Of a stretch of 64,000 bases of DNA, positions 12,288 to 23,333 are shown piece by piece. Position numbers and translations under genes: made by a program. The notes beneath the pieces are model-generated. The model searched no databases. It was not told the DNA's origin and worked only from the letters and a program-made list of their open reading frames with translations. The stretch comes from Stercorarius parasiticus. Taxonomy: Eukaryota; Chordata; Aves; Charadriiformes; Stercorariidae. The stretch's first letter is position 1, and every line of letters starts with the position of its first letter. Location of the stretch: assembly GCA_013396915.1 (NCBI GenBank), contig VWZL01000925.1:62001-126000 (forward strand), read 5' to 3'.

Positions 12288-12716
12288 TTTGCTAATAGTA
12301 TTGGTCCGCTGCCAGGATGCTACGGCAGCTTTTCAGTTCACGTGATGAGAAGCTGGTCTTTTTTTCCTGTATGTTCTTCTGCGACAGTACTTCAGGCTTC
12401 TGTGTACAAGTCTGATCGGAATATAATGCTAAGTAAATGGAGCACAAAAAACTAGTGAAGCCAAGCGCTACGTACAAAAGAACAGACAAAACGCCATCCA
12501 GAAAGGGATCTGAGCACTTGTTTAAGCCTGTGGGTAAACTTTTCTTTAACTGCAGTAAGTGATGAGCATATGTTTAGAGCTGTGCAAAGAAGTTTGTGCT
12601 TCCAATAACTGTAACTCCTTTGACTTTTATAGGGTTTGTGCATAAATTTAAGCATATCCTTAAGGACCCTCCTGAATAAAGGCTGTCATTACATTCTGGT
12701 GATGATCAGAAGAGCT
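11531..12716. other. Intergenic with long poly-T tract
   Basis: No gene seen. The only marked feature is an uninterrupted run of T at 12251–12284. Confidence 0.65.
12251..12284. repeat. Poly-T tract, 34 bases
   Basis: Uninterrupted T run. It could be the poly-A tail of a retrocopy inserted on the minus strand, but no recognisable retrocopy body adjoins it, so a simple homopolymer is equally likely. Confidence 0.9.
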
Positions 12717-12905
12717 CGTTGCAGAATCATACAATAGTCAAGGTTCAGGGAGACCTCTGGAGCACTAGTCTGCTCCTCCTGCTCATTCGGCAGTTGCACA
12801 GGACCATGTCCAGTTGGGCTTTTAATATCTCCAGGGAGGGACACTCCACCATTTCCCTGGGTAACCTCTCCCAGTGTTTGACCAGCCTCACAGTGTTTTC
12901 TTGTC
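12717..12905 (-). mobile_element. CR1 LINE fragment, antisense
   Basis: Begins with 'gcagaatcatacaatagtca' and contains 'gggagacctctggagcac', 'ctccagggagggacactcca' and 'ctgggtaacctctcccagtg', the reverse complement of the CR1 RT C-terminal and 3' region. The copy is old and diverged. Confidence 0.85.
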
Positions 12906-15900
12906 ATCTTTCATTCTTTTTTTTCCCCCCTTACTTCCTCGGGTTGTGTATCTAAATGTCTCAATGCTATTTCTGTCTTTCTAGTCCTGCTGGGCTTTGT
13001 GTTAGGCAAATTTGTGTCGAAGTTGTTCACTTCTTCAACAGGTTCTGTCTTTATGGAAGTACCTGCTAAATGGTCTGCCACAAAGCTGGGATGAGTGTTG
13101 ATCGGTGTCTTTAACAGTTACTTCATTTTCATCTCTGGCTTTTCAGTGGTTTTAGCCTCAAGACTTAGATTCATGGAAAGTTCTGAAAGACCTTGCACAG
13201 TATTTTTTTTTTTTTTCAAACTCAGTGCTGCTGGAGCTTCCTCTAAACCATTGTTGGTTAAAGGGCTCAACAGTCGGAGGCCTCGTTAACTCTTACAGTA
13301 TGTACTTGCTCAGGAAAAACAAATTCGGTATGTTCTTATTGAGGTCACGCTTCTTGCAAGATGTTATAGACATTCTGAACTGCATTATCCACAGTGCTAC
13401 TTGGGCGGTACTTGGATTTGCTTTGGGGAAATGTGCAAAAGGCAGGGGTTTGAGACTGCAGGGCAGTTGGTTCTCCTCAGACTGCGTGGCGAGCTGGTAG
13501 GTTTTGCGCTCATACCCATGGTGGTGATTTTTCTAGTGCTGGAGGTGAGCACAGGTTCAGACATGCTCTGTGTTTCCTCAGCGTGTGTGCTACAGCTGCT
13601 AGGGTTGTCTGAGGAGGACATAGACTCCTCCCAAAATGCATCATACTTCTCTAGTTCTGTAAAGTCACAGGTGTGTGTAAAATTCTTGTTACTTGCCACA
13701 AACCATGTCAGTATATCCCCAGTTATTTGGTGCTCTGCTTAATTTATTCTGTAACAAACAAGTAATAACTGATAAGTGAATGTGCTCATTTAAATTAAAT
13801 TTGTTTTTCTTTTTTCTCATAGTAAACTACTGTATGTTTGTGTTTAAAGCAGTCAAGCTTGGGGAAAAAATTTTGATTTCCAATGAGAAATAGACTAATT
13901 CAGAACAGAAACAGACCTTAAAGACCTGTTGTACTTGGAAGCAAAAAACAAAAACAAAACCTCTGAGGAACACTTTGTATCAAATGTTGCTGGGTGTTCA
14001 AAAAATCAGTAAGATCCAGGTGGGTTTTTTCTAATTTAGAAGATACGGCAGCTAATAGGAGGACATACTTTTGGATCTCATTCTGGTAGACAAAATTAAT
14101 CGGGCTCTGGACTGGAAGTTAGTGGTTGCCTGAAAAGCAACTATCGTGGCCTCAATAGGTTCATTGTGGAACAGCCAGAAGCTTGACAGCTGATACTTCA
14201 ACAGGGGTCCTCTACTTCAGCTGAGCAATACTATAAAGAAAATGGATTGTGGGGATGAAGTTGTTATCAAAATGGAATCTTTGCTTAGTCTGTCCAGCCA
14301 TTGCTTCTGTCTCCGATTCACGCACTTTTGCTCATTTGGACCTTTCCTGGCACCTTAAATGCTATTCTTGAAACCAGAAGAGTTGTTCTTTTTTTAAAAA
14401 AAAAAAATATTATTTTTGGTGCACTTGGCTGTTGTCTCTGAGCCTAAATAAATTTCTGTGGCATAGGATACAGTCTGGAGAGGGCTGCAAACACAGGATG
14501 GACTAATTCAGAGCACTGAAAAATTTTTGAGCACGGACCCAGATAACAGGCTGCTGCTGTTCTATTCCATCATTCGCTGTTTTGAACATAGATATTATTT
14601 TTTTAAATGATAAAAATGGTTAACCTGTGGCTCCAATGCAAACCCAAGAAATTCTTACAAGACTTTCAGAACCCTGGCAGCATTTGACAAGCTCTCTGTA
14701 TTGTGAAATTAACGTCAGGCAGCAGCAGGCTCTCTCCCCCAAGATAACCTTTGATTTCTTTGATTAAGAATCTAACCCATGAATCTGTATTTTTCACAAG
14801 TGTGAAAATCCTGTACTTATGTTATCCGATTCAGTGGGGCTTTTGCTACTGGACACTCTGGTGCCTTGAGAGTAACATCTGCCTACCAAATCCTGAAGAA
14901 CTGAAATATGTGTGGTGTTGTCTGTGAAGCAAGCAAGGTGGTGGACAAAAAGAAGAAAACCACATCGGTGCTGTCAACAGGCAGCCTTCATCTCACCAGA
15001 GCTCCTTATGTGAGAACAGCCATCTCGTGAGACACGGGTGGGAGCTGCTGTCACATCTGCAAAAGTGCTCTGCTTCACTTCGGGACAGCGACATTCTGCT
15101 GGTGGCACTAAAGCTAGGGAAGTTTCTGTCTCTGGAAGGAGAGATGGCTGCCTGCGAGGATCTGCTGTCATGCCTTCTGTAGGAAACCCCAACTAGCTGT
15201 CACTGTTCCACCTCTGAGGAAAGATGTGGAAAGCTGGGGAGGGTAGTGGGGTTGCTGGCCAAAATTTCATTCCTCCACGTGGGAAAGTGGCTCAGGAGTG
15301 ACATGGAGTTCCAGAATAAATATCAATTAGAGCTTCTTTTAGACCAGACCATGCTGCAATCTGTTCTGACTACATTTCCCTCGTCTGTGATCAGTGCACC
15401 TCTGAACACTGTGACAGAGCCAGGTCCCTAAATCAACCAGTTCTTCATGCTTACTGGACCTCTCTTGCTTCCGGGCTTGGCCAAACATTTGCCTATGGAA
15501 GCATCCCCTGCAGAACATCCCCTTCAGCCCTGCGCCTGCCTCCTTGTCGTCAAGGTGGAGACAAAGCATGGTTCTGGGGAAGAGCTCTGTGATGGATCCA
15601 GTGTCACACACACCCCAGTGTGTCATGAGGCACTCAGAAGACCATGGGAGAGGCCCAGACCACTCCCCAGCCTGCCACAGGCACAACCTCCAACCTGGTA
15701 TGTATGTGCTCCTGCACAAGGAGCGGGAGATCCACACGGCTGCCCTTGTAGCACCTTGCTTCTGCTGTCTGGGAACAGTTCAGAGATTTGGAAAAGGTGA
15801 GAGACTCTCTTATCTTGGCCTGATTTAAGTGCAGTACTTCATGCTGTAGAGCATATTGCGAAAGAGATTTATTTGAACGATGGTGACCCCTTCATACTGT

Positions 15901-16394
15901 TTTCCAGTTGTTCTAGCGTAGCTGTACAAGGAAACAAACAACAAGGAGATCTTACCACTTTTTTTTCTTCTGCCTTTTCACACAGAATTTTCCTGTAAAA
16001 TACTGGGCTGAGCCCAGGCAGCAATGGCACTTTGACCTCAAGTGGGATGTCCACAGCTGTTTGTGTATCCTCCTCTTAATTGCTGTCTGCTTTGTCCAAG
16101 ATAGGGAGATGCTCATGGGAGTTGTGTGAGATCTTAATAATCCTCTTGGGTGGCAGTTACTGTAAACAATCTTTAAAGACTTCAAGCAGAGGAAGATAAA
16201 TAGGGCAATACTCATAAACTGAATTCTGCTTCTTAAACCAAGCCGTGTGCTCTGGCAACATCACTTCTGTCTGCTTATGATCCGGGATGCAGAAAACAGA
16301 GGCCAACAAGAAGAGCATGGCCAGCAGTTCAGAGGAGGTGGTCTTTCCCCTTTCAGCACTGATGAGGCTACAGCTCAGTGGCCTCCTCAGTGTG
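12906..16394. other. Intergenic, no gene seen
   Basis: No recognisable exon or repeat apart from A/T homopolymers (13201–13216 and near 14390). Open frames up to 132 codons (15339–15737, minus) resemble no family I know. Confidence 0.55.
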
Positions 16395-16682
16395 CAGTGC
16401 TGGGTTCCCCAGTACGAGAGGCACGGATTTACTGGAGAAAGTCCAGCAAAGGGCTGCTCAGGGAAAGAGCTTGGAGCATCTGGCACCTGGGGAGAGCCTG
16501 AGCGAGCTGGGGCTGTTCAGCCTGGGGAAGAGACAGGTTGGGGGATCTTGCCCATCTGTGTAAACTCCTGACGGGGGAAAGACGACTGACGCAGCCTCTT
16601 CTCAGTGGTATCCAGTGGAAGGACAAGAGTCAATGGGCACAAATGAAATATAGGAAATTCCATTTAAATATAAGAAACTGTG
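16395..16682 (+). mobile_element. CR1 LINE internal fragment, sense
   Basis: Runs from 'gtgctgggttccccagtac' through 'gagcgagctggggctgttca' to a piece coding for KYRKFHLNIR. These are hallmarks of the C-terminal CR1 ORF2 (endonuclease/reverse transcriptase). The frame is interrupted and the 3' end is lost. Confidence 0.85.
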
Positions 16683-18148
16683 GGTGGGGTGGGTGGGTGT
16701 GTTTTTCCTGTCAAGAGCGGTCAAACACTAAACCAGACCCAAATCTCTGCCCCCTGAAGTGTTGTCAGTTTACAAGTGGTTTCCTCACCGGAGAACGTGC
16801 GTCTTGCAATGCTCTGGGCACAGGGCTGGGGATGTGGCCAGCGCGGGCAGGGAGACAGCCGGGGCAGCGGTGCTGGTGTGGCAGCGGCTCTGCTCTACGT
16901 TTGTACGGTGAGACCAGTTCTTTCCTGCTGGCCTTTGCCCACAACAACGTCTTGAGCCCTCTCCCCTCCACCATCTGGGTGTACAGAATACCTGAAATGA
17001 TTAGGGGAGGTTTTATCTCTGTCCAGTTCTCTGTGGCAGAAGAAAAAAAAAAAGTATCTTAGGAAAAATTAAGAACGGGATTTAGAGACATACTGGAGTA
17101 GTAGTCCATCTAATTTGTAGTTCTGTATCTGAAAATAGGTAATGACAGGTGTTTCAGAAGCAGCATGTGTCTTGGCTTCATTTTGTTGAATCTGATTTTG
17201 TGATAAAGTACCTTATTTTCTAGGAAATAAACCTTGGGAGAACTTCTACTTGTCATATTTTAACAAAATACAAAAATCTGGTGGCCACTGGGCCAATGCT
17301 GTCATGTTAAGGCTTATAGCTATGCTAGGGACAATGTGGTACATCAAAGGGATTCACCATTACTGGTGAATTACATCTTAGTGCTACTGCACTGACCCTT
17401 AGTGCAAGGACGAGTTTGCCCATGGTCCCTGCAGACCCTCCTGTGCTCTTCTGGGATGGAGGGTGCTGGCGGGAGCTCGCAGAATGCACCAGCGGCTGTG
17501 GAGACGGTGCTGCTGCCGTGACCCCTGTCTCCAGGAGCCAAGGCAGACGAAGGCAAAGGAGCACAGGCCCTGGCACCAAGGGTAGCAGCGTTTGATGCTG
17601 CTGAGTGCCCAGCTGGATGGTGTCCTCCTGGGAAAGGCAGTGCTCCCGTCCTGGATGAGCTTGTGCCCATGCAATCCTGGGTAAGTCAGCCCTTTGACAG
17701 CAAGGACTTTGTAGCCCTGAGTCAAGCATGAGTTTACTGCTGCACCACTGGAGCATCTCCCCTCATGGGCGTACAGAAGCTGGCAGTAAGTAGCTGCTTA
17801 TTGACAGTCCCATTGGCAGCTCTAGGGACAAGTGACAGGAGCTAGGAGAGATGGCACACAGGGCGTGACAGTAGCTGTGGAGCACAGACTCCTGCTCTTG
17901 CCATATCCAGCCTTGCGTGGTGTTTGTAACTGTCCCGGTGCCGCAACTGGACTTCTCCTGAGCGCAACTGTGCATATGGCTAATCAAATTACCCAAATAC
18001 ATAGTTTTTTCCTCTTGCTTTCACAGGAGGCACAAGCTACACAAAAAGCATTGCTTAAGGAGCTCTTCGCTTATGGACACGGACCAGTCTGTCTTGGCTT
18101 CATTATCAATAGAGGTCAATGTGTAGATGTGATTATAAGGCCACATCC

Positions 18149-18176
18149 TTTTTTTTTTTTTTCTTTTTTTTTTTTT
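18149..18176. repeat. Poly-T tract
   Basis: A T run interrupted by one C. It ends immediately before a perfect inverted repeat. Confidence 0.9.
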
Positions 18177-18177
18177 A

Positions 18178-18208
18178 AATCCTAAAGTATTTGAAATACT
18201 TTAGGATT
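18178..18208. repeat. Perfect palindrome, 15-bp arms
   Basis: Left arm AATCCTAAAGTATTT (18178–18192), one central G, and right arm AAATACTTTAGGATT (18194–18208), with no mismatch. It directly follows a poly-T tract. It could extrude as a hairpin; function unknown. Confidence 0.95.
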
Positions 18209-18325
18209 AGAAATTAAAACACCACAGCTGTATCTCACAGGAATTTTGAAGCTGTCAAACTGTCGATGTAATGGCATTTATAATCCTTTCCCTCCCCAGC
18301 AAAAAGCATGTCTGGGTCAGGGTTA

Positions 18326-18425
18326 CTGAGTCCTGCAGGAATGCGGGCCCCTATCCAATGGAGTGAAGCACCTGCTTAAGGTTAATCATGTAGTTAAGTG
18401 GTTTTCTGGGATAGGCCCATTTGCA
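18326..18425. repeat. Possible ancient amniote dispersed repeat
   Basis: Words such as 'gaagcacctgcttaagg', 'tagttaagtggttttctggg' and 'ataggccca' resemble a very old dispersed repeat of birds, turtles and crocodilians, recalled from memory. I cannot name the family. Confidence 0.3.
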
Positions 18426-19391
18426 GGTGATAAAAAGGCCCACAGATAACCAGTGAAGGCAGTGCAAAACAGAGAATTATTGTCTAATGATATTAAGTGC
18501 CTTTTATCTTGGATGGCTTGTGAGAAATGAAATTCTGAGCTTTTCACTAGCCCTACAACTCATTTGGGAGGTTTTTAGAGCTGGTCCAGAAGTCCCCTAT
18601 ATATGGTTCCAGGCCTTATATCAGTGTCAGCTGCACATTGATAGATGTTAGCCAAAAAAAATTGATTTTCCCTTAATGCACCCTCTGTGCTATAATGCTA
18701 CCTGCAAGTGGGAATACGAGTTAAGTCTGATACAATGTCGTCTGCAAATTTTGTTTTCTTGTAGTCTGTACTGTCCGTCAGATCTGGGGAGGAGGCGGCA
18801 GGAGAGCTCTTTCGCCTGCGTTGGCCATACCTTCCAGCGTGTTTCCTCACTGCAAGCTGGTGCTGGTGCTCACCCTCAGGCCAGCCAGGCAGGGGCGGGA
18901 AGCAAACCCCCAGCTGTCCGAAGGCTCGAATGGAAGTGGTTAAGAATTCAACTTCCTAGAAAGTCACACAAAGATGCACGTCTCCTTTTGCAGTTATCTT
19001 GGGTTGCCTGACTCTGCTGTTTTCTTGGGAGCATTCACATTTCTGGGGTGGAAAGACGGTCTGTAGCGTGGCATCGTCCGTCCCTCCCTCCCTCCCAGAC
19101 CTCCTCCTCGGCTGCTGGCTGAGCTCGCCTGCGTAGCTCCTTGTCCGCACCCGGCTGTACCGGGGTTTCACCATCAGCACAGGTAATGCAAACCACTGAC
19201 GCTTCCAGTGTTTTTCTAGTGTCATGTCATTAATTCTGTGCCTGCTGTAAGGAGGTTCAGGTTTTTTAAGGTCAACAGTCAAAGTCAAAAGCTGCTATAG
19301 GCTGGAAGTTTTGGGTCAGCCAAGAGTGACACTTTTGCATGTGAACTCCATGTTGTTTCAACAGATCCACTTCTTTTTCTTTTTTTTTTTT

Positions 19392-19392
19392 N
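19392..19392. other. Single ambiguous base (N)
   Basis: One N ends a T homopolymer at 19381–19391. It probably marks uncertain homopolymer length. Confidence 0.9.
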
Positions 19393-20472
19393 GATGTTTT
19401 ATTGAAGTTTCCTTTGGGTTTGGTGGGTCATCAAGCCTGGCCAGTAGCAGCGCGCGTTTCTGTTGAATGTGATTCTTTCCTTAGAAAGAGGAATTCCCTG
19501 CCTGAACTGGGTGAGTAGAGGGTGACAGGCAAAGGAAGCGGGAAGAGCTGACTGTCCTAAAGACAGTCTCAGCCTGCAGCAAAGACTCTTTCTTCAGAGA
19601 ATCTGGTGTTTGTTGCTGTTCCTGGGCTTCCAGGCACATGCCTGGGAAAAGGGCAGTCGGTTTGTCGTCTGGAGAGTCTGGTGCTTGGGGCTCTTGACTG
19701 AATCTGCTAAAGGCAAAGGAGAAGCTGCAGTTGTGTACACAGGAAGAAAATGGAAGTGATTTCAATGATGCTTATGTTTTGGAACAGTCTGGGATCAAAA
19801 TGACATCAGGGACCTCAAGGCTCTAGGCTCAACGAAGAGGTGAAAATGTTAGCACAGTAGAGTCTCCGTTCCCCATGGCAGGCTGAGTTCAAGAAAGTTC
19901 AGTTATTTGCAATTCCTCAGCACCTCCAGAATGCCCCAGCACGTTCTTGGGTGCCTGCCTTATGCTGATAAACCATTACTGGCCTTTATTCCCCATGAAA
20001 AAGGAGATGAAAACCACAGTCCCTGCAACCTTGGGCTTGTCTTGTCACAGTGGTGCTGTGGCTGCTGTTGTCTTGCCTTAGTACTCCTTATTCCTGAGAC
20101 TCTTATTCTGATTGGCCTCCTTGAGAGGGAGTCACAGCTTTCTGCATGTTGTTTTCATGTGATGTGTCCTTTCCGTTGCTTCTATTTTCCTTTTGTTTTC
20201 ATGCTTAGCTCCAAAAAAAAGCCTCACTGTTCACTGGTCTGCCACGGCTGCTGAGCTCAGTGGAGTGGGAGGCTGACGGGCAGCTGATGGGATGCAGCCC
20301 CACGCTGGCACCAAACCAAACTCCTAACCTTAGTAGGAACTTTTTGCTTCTGACTGGATAAACAAGGGGTGGGTGCTCTAGGGATGATTTCAGTTGTCGT
20401 CAAGTGACTCCTCACAGCACTCTTCTCCTCAGCCCCTTGGCCAACACCCTGGTTGTCAGAACTGTTCCTAAT

Positions 20473-20746
20473 TGTCCTGGTTTGAGAGACACGGGACTAA
20501 TTTCTCTTCTAATGCCTGGGAAAACTGGGTATAGGCCTTGTGTATTTTATATTGGTATCGGGATCAATACTGGTTCTTTAGAGTTATTAATTATCTAGTC
20601 TTACCGTATTAAATCTGTTTATATTTCAACCCTCAGGTTTTCTTGCTTTTTCTCTGATTCCCCTTCCTGGCTGGGGAGGGGTCATGGGGTGAGAGAATAA
20701 TTGTCTGAACGACAATAAATTGTTGTGGGTTTCTCAAACCGTAACA
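20473..20746 (+). mobile_element. Solo LTR, avian ERVL-like
   Basis: Starts TGTCCTGGTTTGAGAGACAC and ends ...CTCAAACCGTAACA, the TG...CA form of a common avian ERVL LTR. The inner part has 'atttcaaccctcaggttttc' and 'ctggggaggggtcatggggt', which I recognise from that LTR class. A poly(A) word (attaaa) precedes the 'ctcaggttttc' part. No 5-bp target-site duplication is clear. No internal retroviral genes are beside it, so it is a solo, diverged copy. Confidence 0.7.
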
Positions 20747-21539
20747 GTAGTGCAGCAAACCAAAGGCAGAAGTGGCACTGCTGCAAGTGCTGGCCTCTGC
20801 TCCAGCGGGGTTGTGCTCTCCTGCAGTGCTCGGCCTGCCCTAAGGAACTGCAGGGAGAGCCGGGCTGCCCAGCTCGGTCCCAAGCGTTGTGGTGTCACCT
20901 CTTCCCGTGCGGCCGGGTGAGTGAGACCTCGTGGTTGTCCTCGCCTCACCTGGCTACAGCCAGTTCATGGCGGTGCAGCCGCTGGAGCTGTACGGTGTGA
21001 CGATGTGCAGTGGTTGGGGAAATCCCTGCAAGAATGTGCCTGGGTGTGGGGATAAGGCAGTGAACCTCAGTGCGCTGCAGCTGGAATTGTGCCTCACAAC
21101 GTTTTTTTTTGCTTCTTAATTTAGACAGATTTGGAAAAGCTTCATGTTTGTGAAAATGCTAATTCTTCGGCTCATAAACTTTTTTTTTTTCTGTCCCTCA
21201 TCTAAGAGATATTTGATAATTAGCAATAAATGTTTAGATTTGTTTTGCCTCTGGTGTAAAAAAAACCCAGAGCAATGTTTAATACGAAATGGTGTCTGCT
21301 TGCCCCTTCAGTGAACTGCTAAAAAGCAGAACAATAACTGGCTTGTGTGCTTTAGAAGTCACAAATAACATTTTGAACAGTTTGTATCATAATAGCTGTA
21401 TTCATTACCCCCTACAGATTGGCTCTCATAATCTAAACAATTTCTCTATATGTTGTGTGACTGACAGCATGCCTATAATTCCAGTGAAGTCCTTGTAGAT
21501 AGTATTTAATCAGCCATATGGCACAACATGTGTAAATTC

Positions 21540-21840
21540 CTTAAGGGTATGAGTATATCGCAAGTCTATCCAATTCAGTACTGTGCTGTGAAGACGCAGC
21601 ACACAATAGAATAGGTAAAAAGATTTAAAAGCAAGGCTTTAATGTACAAAACATAAAGGATCAATGGCGCGCTCTACCTCTATTATAATTTCAAAATCAT
21701 CATCCTTAAAAACAGTGCACAATGCCAAAGTAACAAGGACTAGGAATTAACTTCAGTCCTAAAGCGCCTTCCTTCCACATCCTGACTTCTTGCTTTTGCA
21801 GCCAGGAAGGCTAATGGGATCATGGCCTTTATAATCAAAG
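21540..21840 (-). mobile_element. Possible LTR remnant, antisense
   Basis: Read on the minus strand, an ATTAAA word is followed directly by GCCTTGCTTTT (plus-strand region 21628–21645), like the U3/R junction of a retroviral LTR. Ends are not defined and I cannot name the family. Confidence 0.25.
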
Positions 21841-22036
21841 TGCTTTCCTATAGCAAACCCTCGAGGTTGGAGGTGCTCAGGGGTACAATCTTGTCCTGGA
21901 TCCAGCTTAGCCTTATGGGAGCACAGCTGGAATCACAGGGACACACCAGGGCTGAGCTGCATGGAGACCACCACTCCAAACCCACTGATGCCCCTTTCGG
22001 CACTGAGCCTCCTCAGGGTGGTGGTGTTATAAATGT

Positions 22037-22515
22037 CATAGAATCGCCCAGGTTGGAAGGGACCTTTCAGATCACTGAGTCCAACCATCAGCCTCATACT
22101 GCCAAGCCCACCACTAATCCATGTCCCTCAGCACCGCGTCTACATGTCTTTTAAATACCTCCAGGGATGCTGACTCCACCACTTCCTTGGGCAGCCTGTT
22201 CCAATGTTTGACGACCCTTGCGGTGAAGAAATTTGCCCTAATATCCATCTTAAACCTCCCCCTGGCGCAACTTGAGGCCATTTCCTCTTGTTCCATCGCC
22301 TGTTCCTTGGGAGACGAGACCGACCCCCCCTGGCTACCCCCTCCTTTCAGGGAGCTGCAGAGAGCGAGAAGGTCTCCCCTCAGCCTCCTTTTCTCCAGGC
22401 TGAACCCCCCCAGCTCCCTCAGCCGCGCCTCACAAGACTTATGCTCCAGACCCCTCGTCAGCTCCATTGCCCTTCTCTGGACACGCTCCAGCACCTCAAT
22501 GTCTTTCCTGTCGTG
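22037..22515 (-). mobile_element. CR1 LINE with open C-terminal ORF2 fragment, antisense
   Basis: The 3' end is at 22037 (tcatagaatcgcccagg on plus). Reading leftward on the minus strand from 22494 to 22114, 126 codons stay open with CR1 ORF2 C-terminal motifs: RLRELGGFSLEKRRLRGDL and HWNRLPKEVVES, ending before the 3'UTR. This is the extreme C-terminus of the LINE polyprotein. The endonuclease and RT catalytic regions are absent, so it cannot move by itself. Confidence 0.92.
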
Positions 22516-22660
22516 AGGGGCCTTTTGGTGAATAAATTTTTCCTCATGTCCACCCTAAACCTCCCCTGGTGCAACTTGAGGCCGTTTCCCCTTGTCCTGG
22601 CGCCTGTTCCTTGGGAGACGAGTCCGACCCCCCCGGGTACCCCGCGTAGGCCCGGCTGGG
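22516..22660 (-). mobile_element. Second partial CR1 copy abutting the first, antisense
   Basis: Repeats the segment 'cctaaacctcccctggtgca', 'cttgaggccgtttccccttg' and 'ttgggagacgagtccgaccc', already present in the neighbouring copy at about 22240–22330. So this is either a tandem duplication or a second insertion in the same orientation. Confidence 0.8.
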
Positions 22661-23330
22661 GGCTGCCCGGGGGCGAGCCCAACCCCGCTGCGCCCTGGCC
22701 GGGCAGCCATGGCGGGAGCGGGGACACCTCCGCGGAGCCCCGCCCGGGCCGTGTGTGGGGGCGGGACGGCGCCCGGCCGAGGGGACACGGCGGCACCTGC
22801 CGCGGGGACAAAGCGGGGCCGGGCCGGNNNNNNNNNNNNNNNNNNNNNNNNNNNNNNNNNNNNNNNNNNNNNNNNNNNNNNNNNNNNNNNNNNNNNNNNN
22901 NNNNNNNNNNNNNNNNNNNNNNNNNNNNNNNNNNNNNNNNNNNNNNNNNNNNNNNNNNNNNNNNNNNNNNNNNNNNNNNNNNNNNNNNNNNNNNNNNNNN
23001 NNNNNNNNNNNNNNNNNNNNNNNNNNNNNNNNNNNNNNNNNNNNNNNNNNNNNNNNNNNNNNNNNNNNNNNNNNNNNNNNNNNNNNNNNNNNNNNNNNNN
23101 NNNNNNNNNNNNNNNNNNNNNNNNNNNNNNNNNGGGGGGCGCCGCGGGCACTGGCGACAGGCCCGAGTCCGCCCCGTCCCGGGAATCGCGCTCGAATGTC
23201 TGGGGCGAAGTCACCTGCTTTACCCCTGGACTCCATCCCGGCATGAGGATGCTGCAGCAGGTTGTCTTTGTTGCGCCGATGCTGTGCAGGCGTTCGCCAC
23301 CGTGCCCGGGGGGGATGCCGGGCCCAGCTC
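22600..23330. promoter_or_regulatory. CpG-rich block, candidate DOCK11 promoter/exon 1
   Basis: Both sides of the assembly gap are very GC-rich with many CG dinucleotides (gcgccctggccgggcag; gggacggcgcccggccgag; gcgccgcgggcactgg). No other stretch between WDR44 and DOCK11 exon 2 looks as island-like. DOCK11 coding visibly starts in mid-protein at 42021, so its first exon must lie upstream, and GC-rich first exons are often lost from bird assemblies. I do not see the DOCK11 start peptide in the readable flanks. Confidence 0.5.
22828..23133. other. Assembly gap, 306 N
   Basis: Unresolved bases inside the CpG-rich block. The true length may differ. Long open frames reported across it are artefacts of the N. 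Confidence 0.98.
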
Positions 23331-23333
23331 AGC

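Larger units (their letters stand above)
16683..20472. other. Intergenic, no gene seen
   Basis: No exon that I can support. Contains the poly-T and palindrome at 18.15–18.21 kb and a possible ancient repeat at 18.3 kb. Overlapping open frames at 17.3–17.8 kb (minus) are compositional and unlike any family I know. Confidence 0.55.

Noticed and set aside
14080..14170. CR1 reverse-transcriptase remnant
   Set aside because: A few residues (LILVDKINRALDWK) suggest it, but the match is too weak to support.
16538..17062. 174-codon plus-strand frame
   Set aside because: Its first part is a CR1 ORF2 remnant (KYRKFHLNIR) and the rest is unrelated sequence.
22710..22827. ATG in gccatggcgg context as the DOCK11 start codon
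   Set aside because: The encoded peptide (MAGAGTPPRSPARA...) is not the DOCK11 N-terminus as I know it and runs into the gap.
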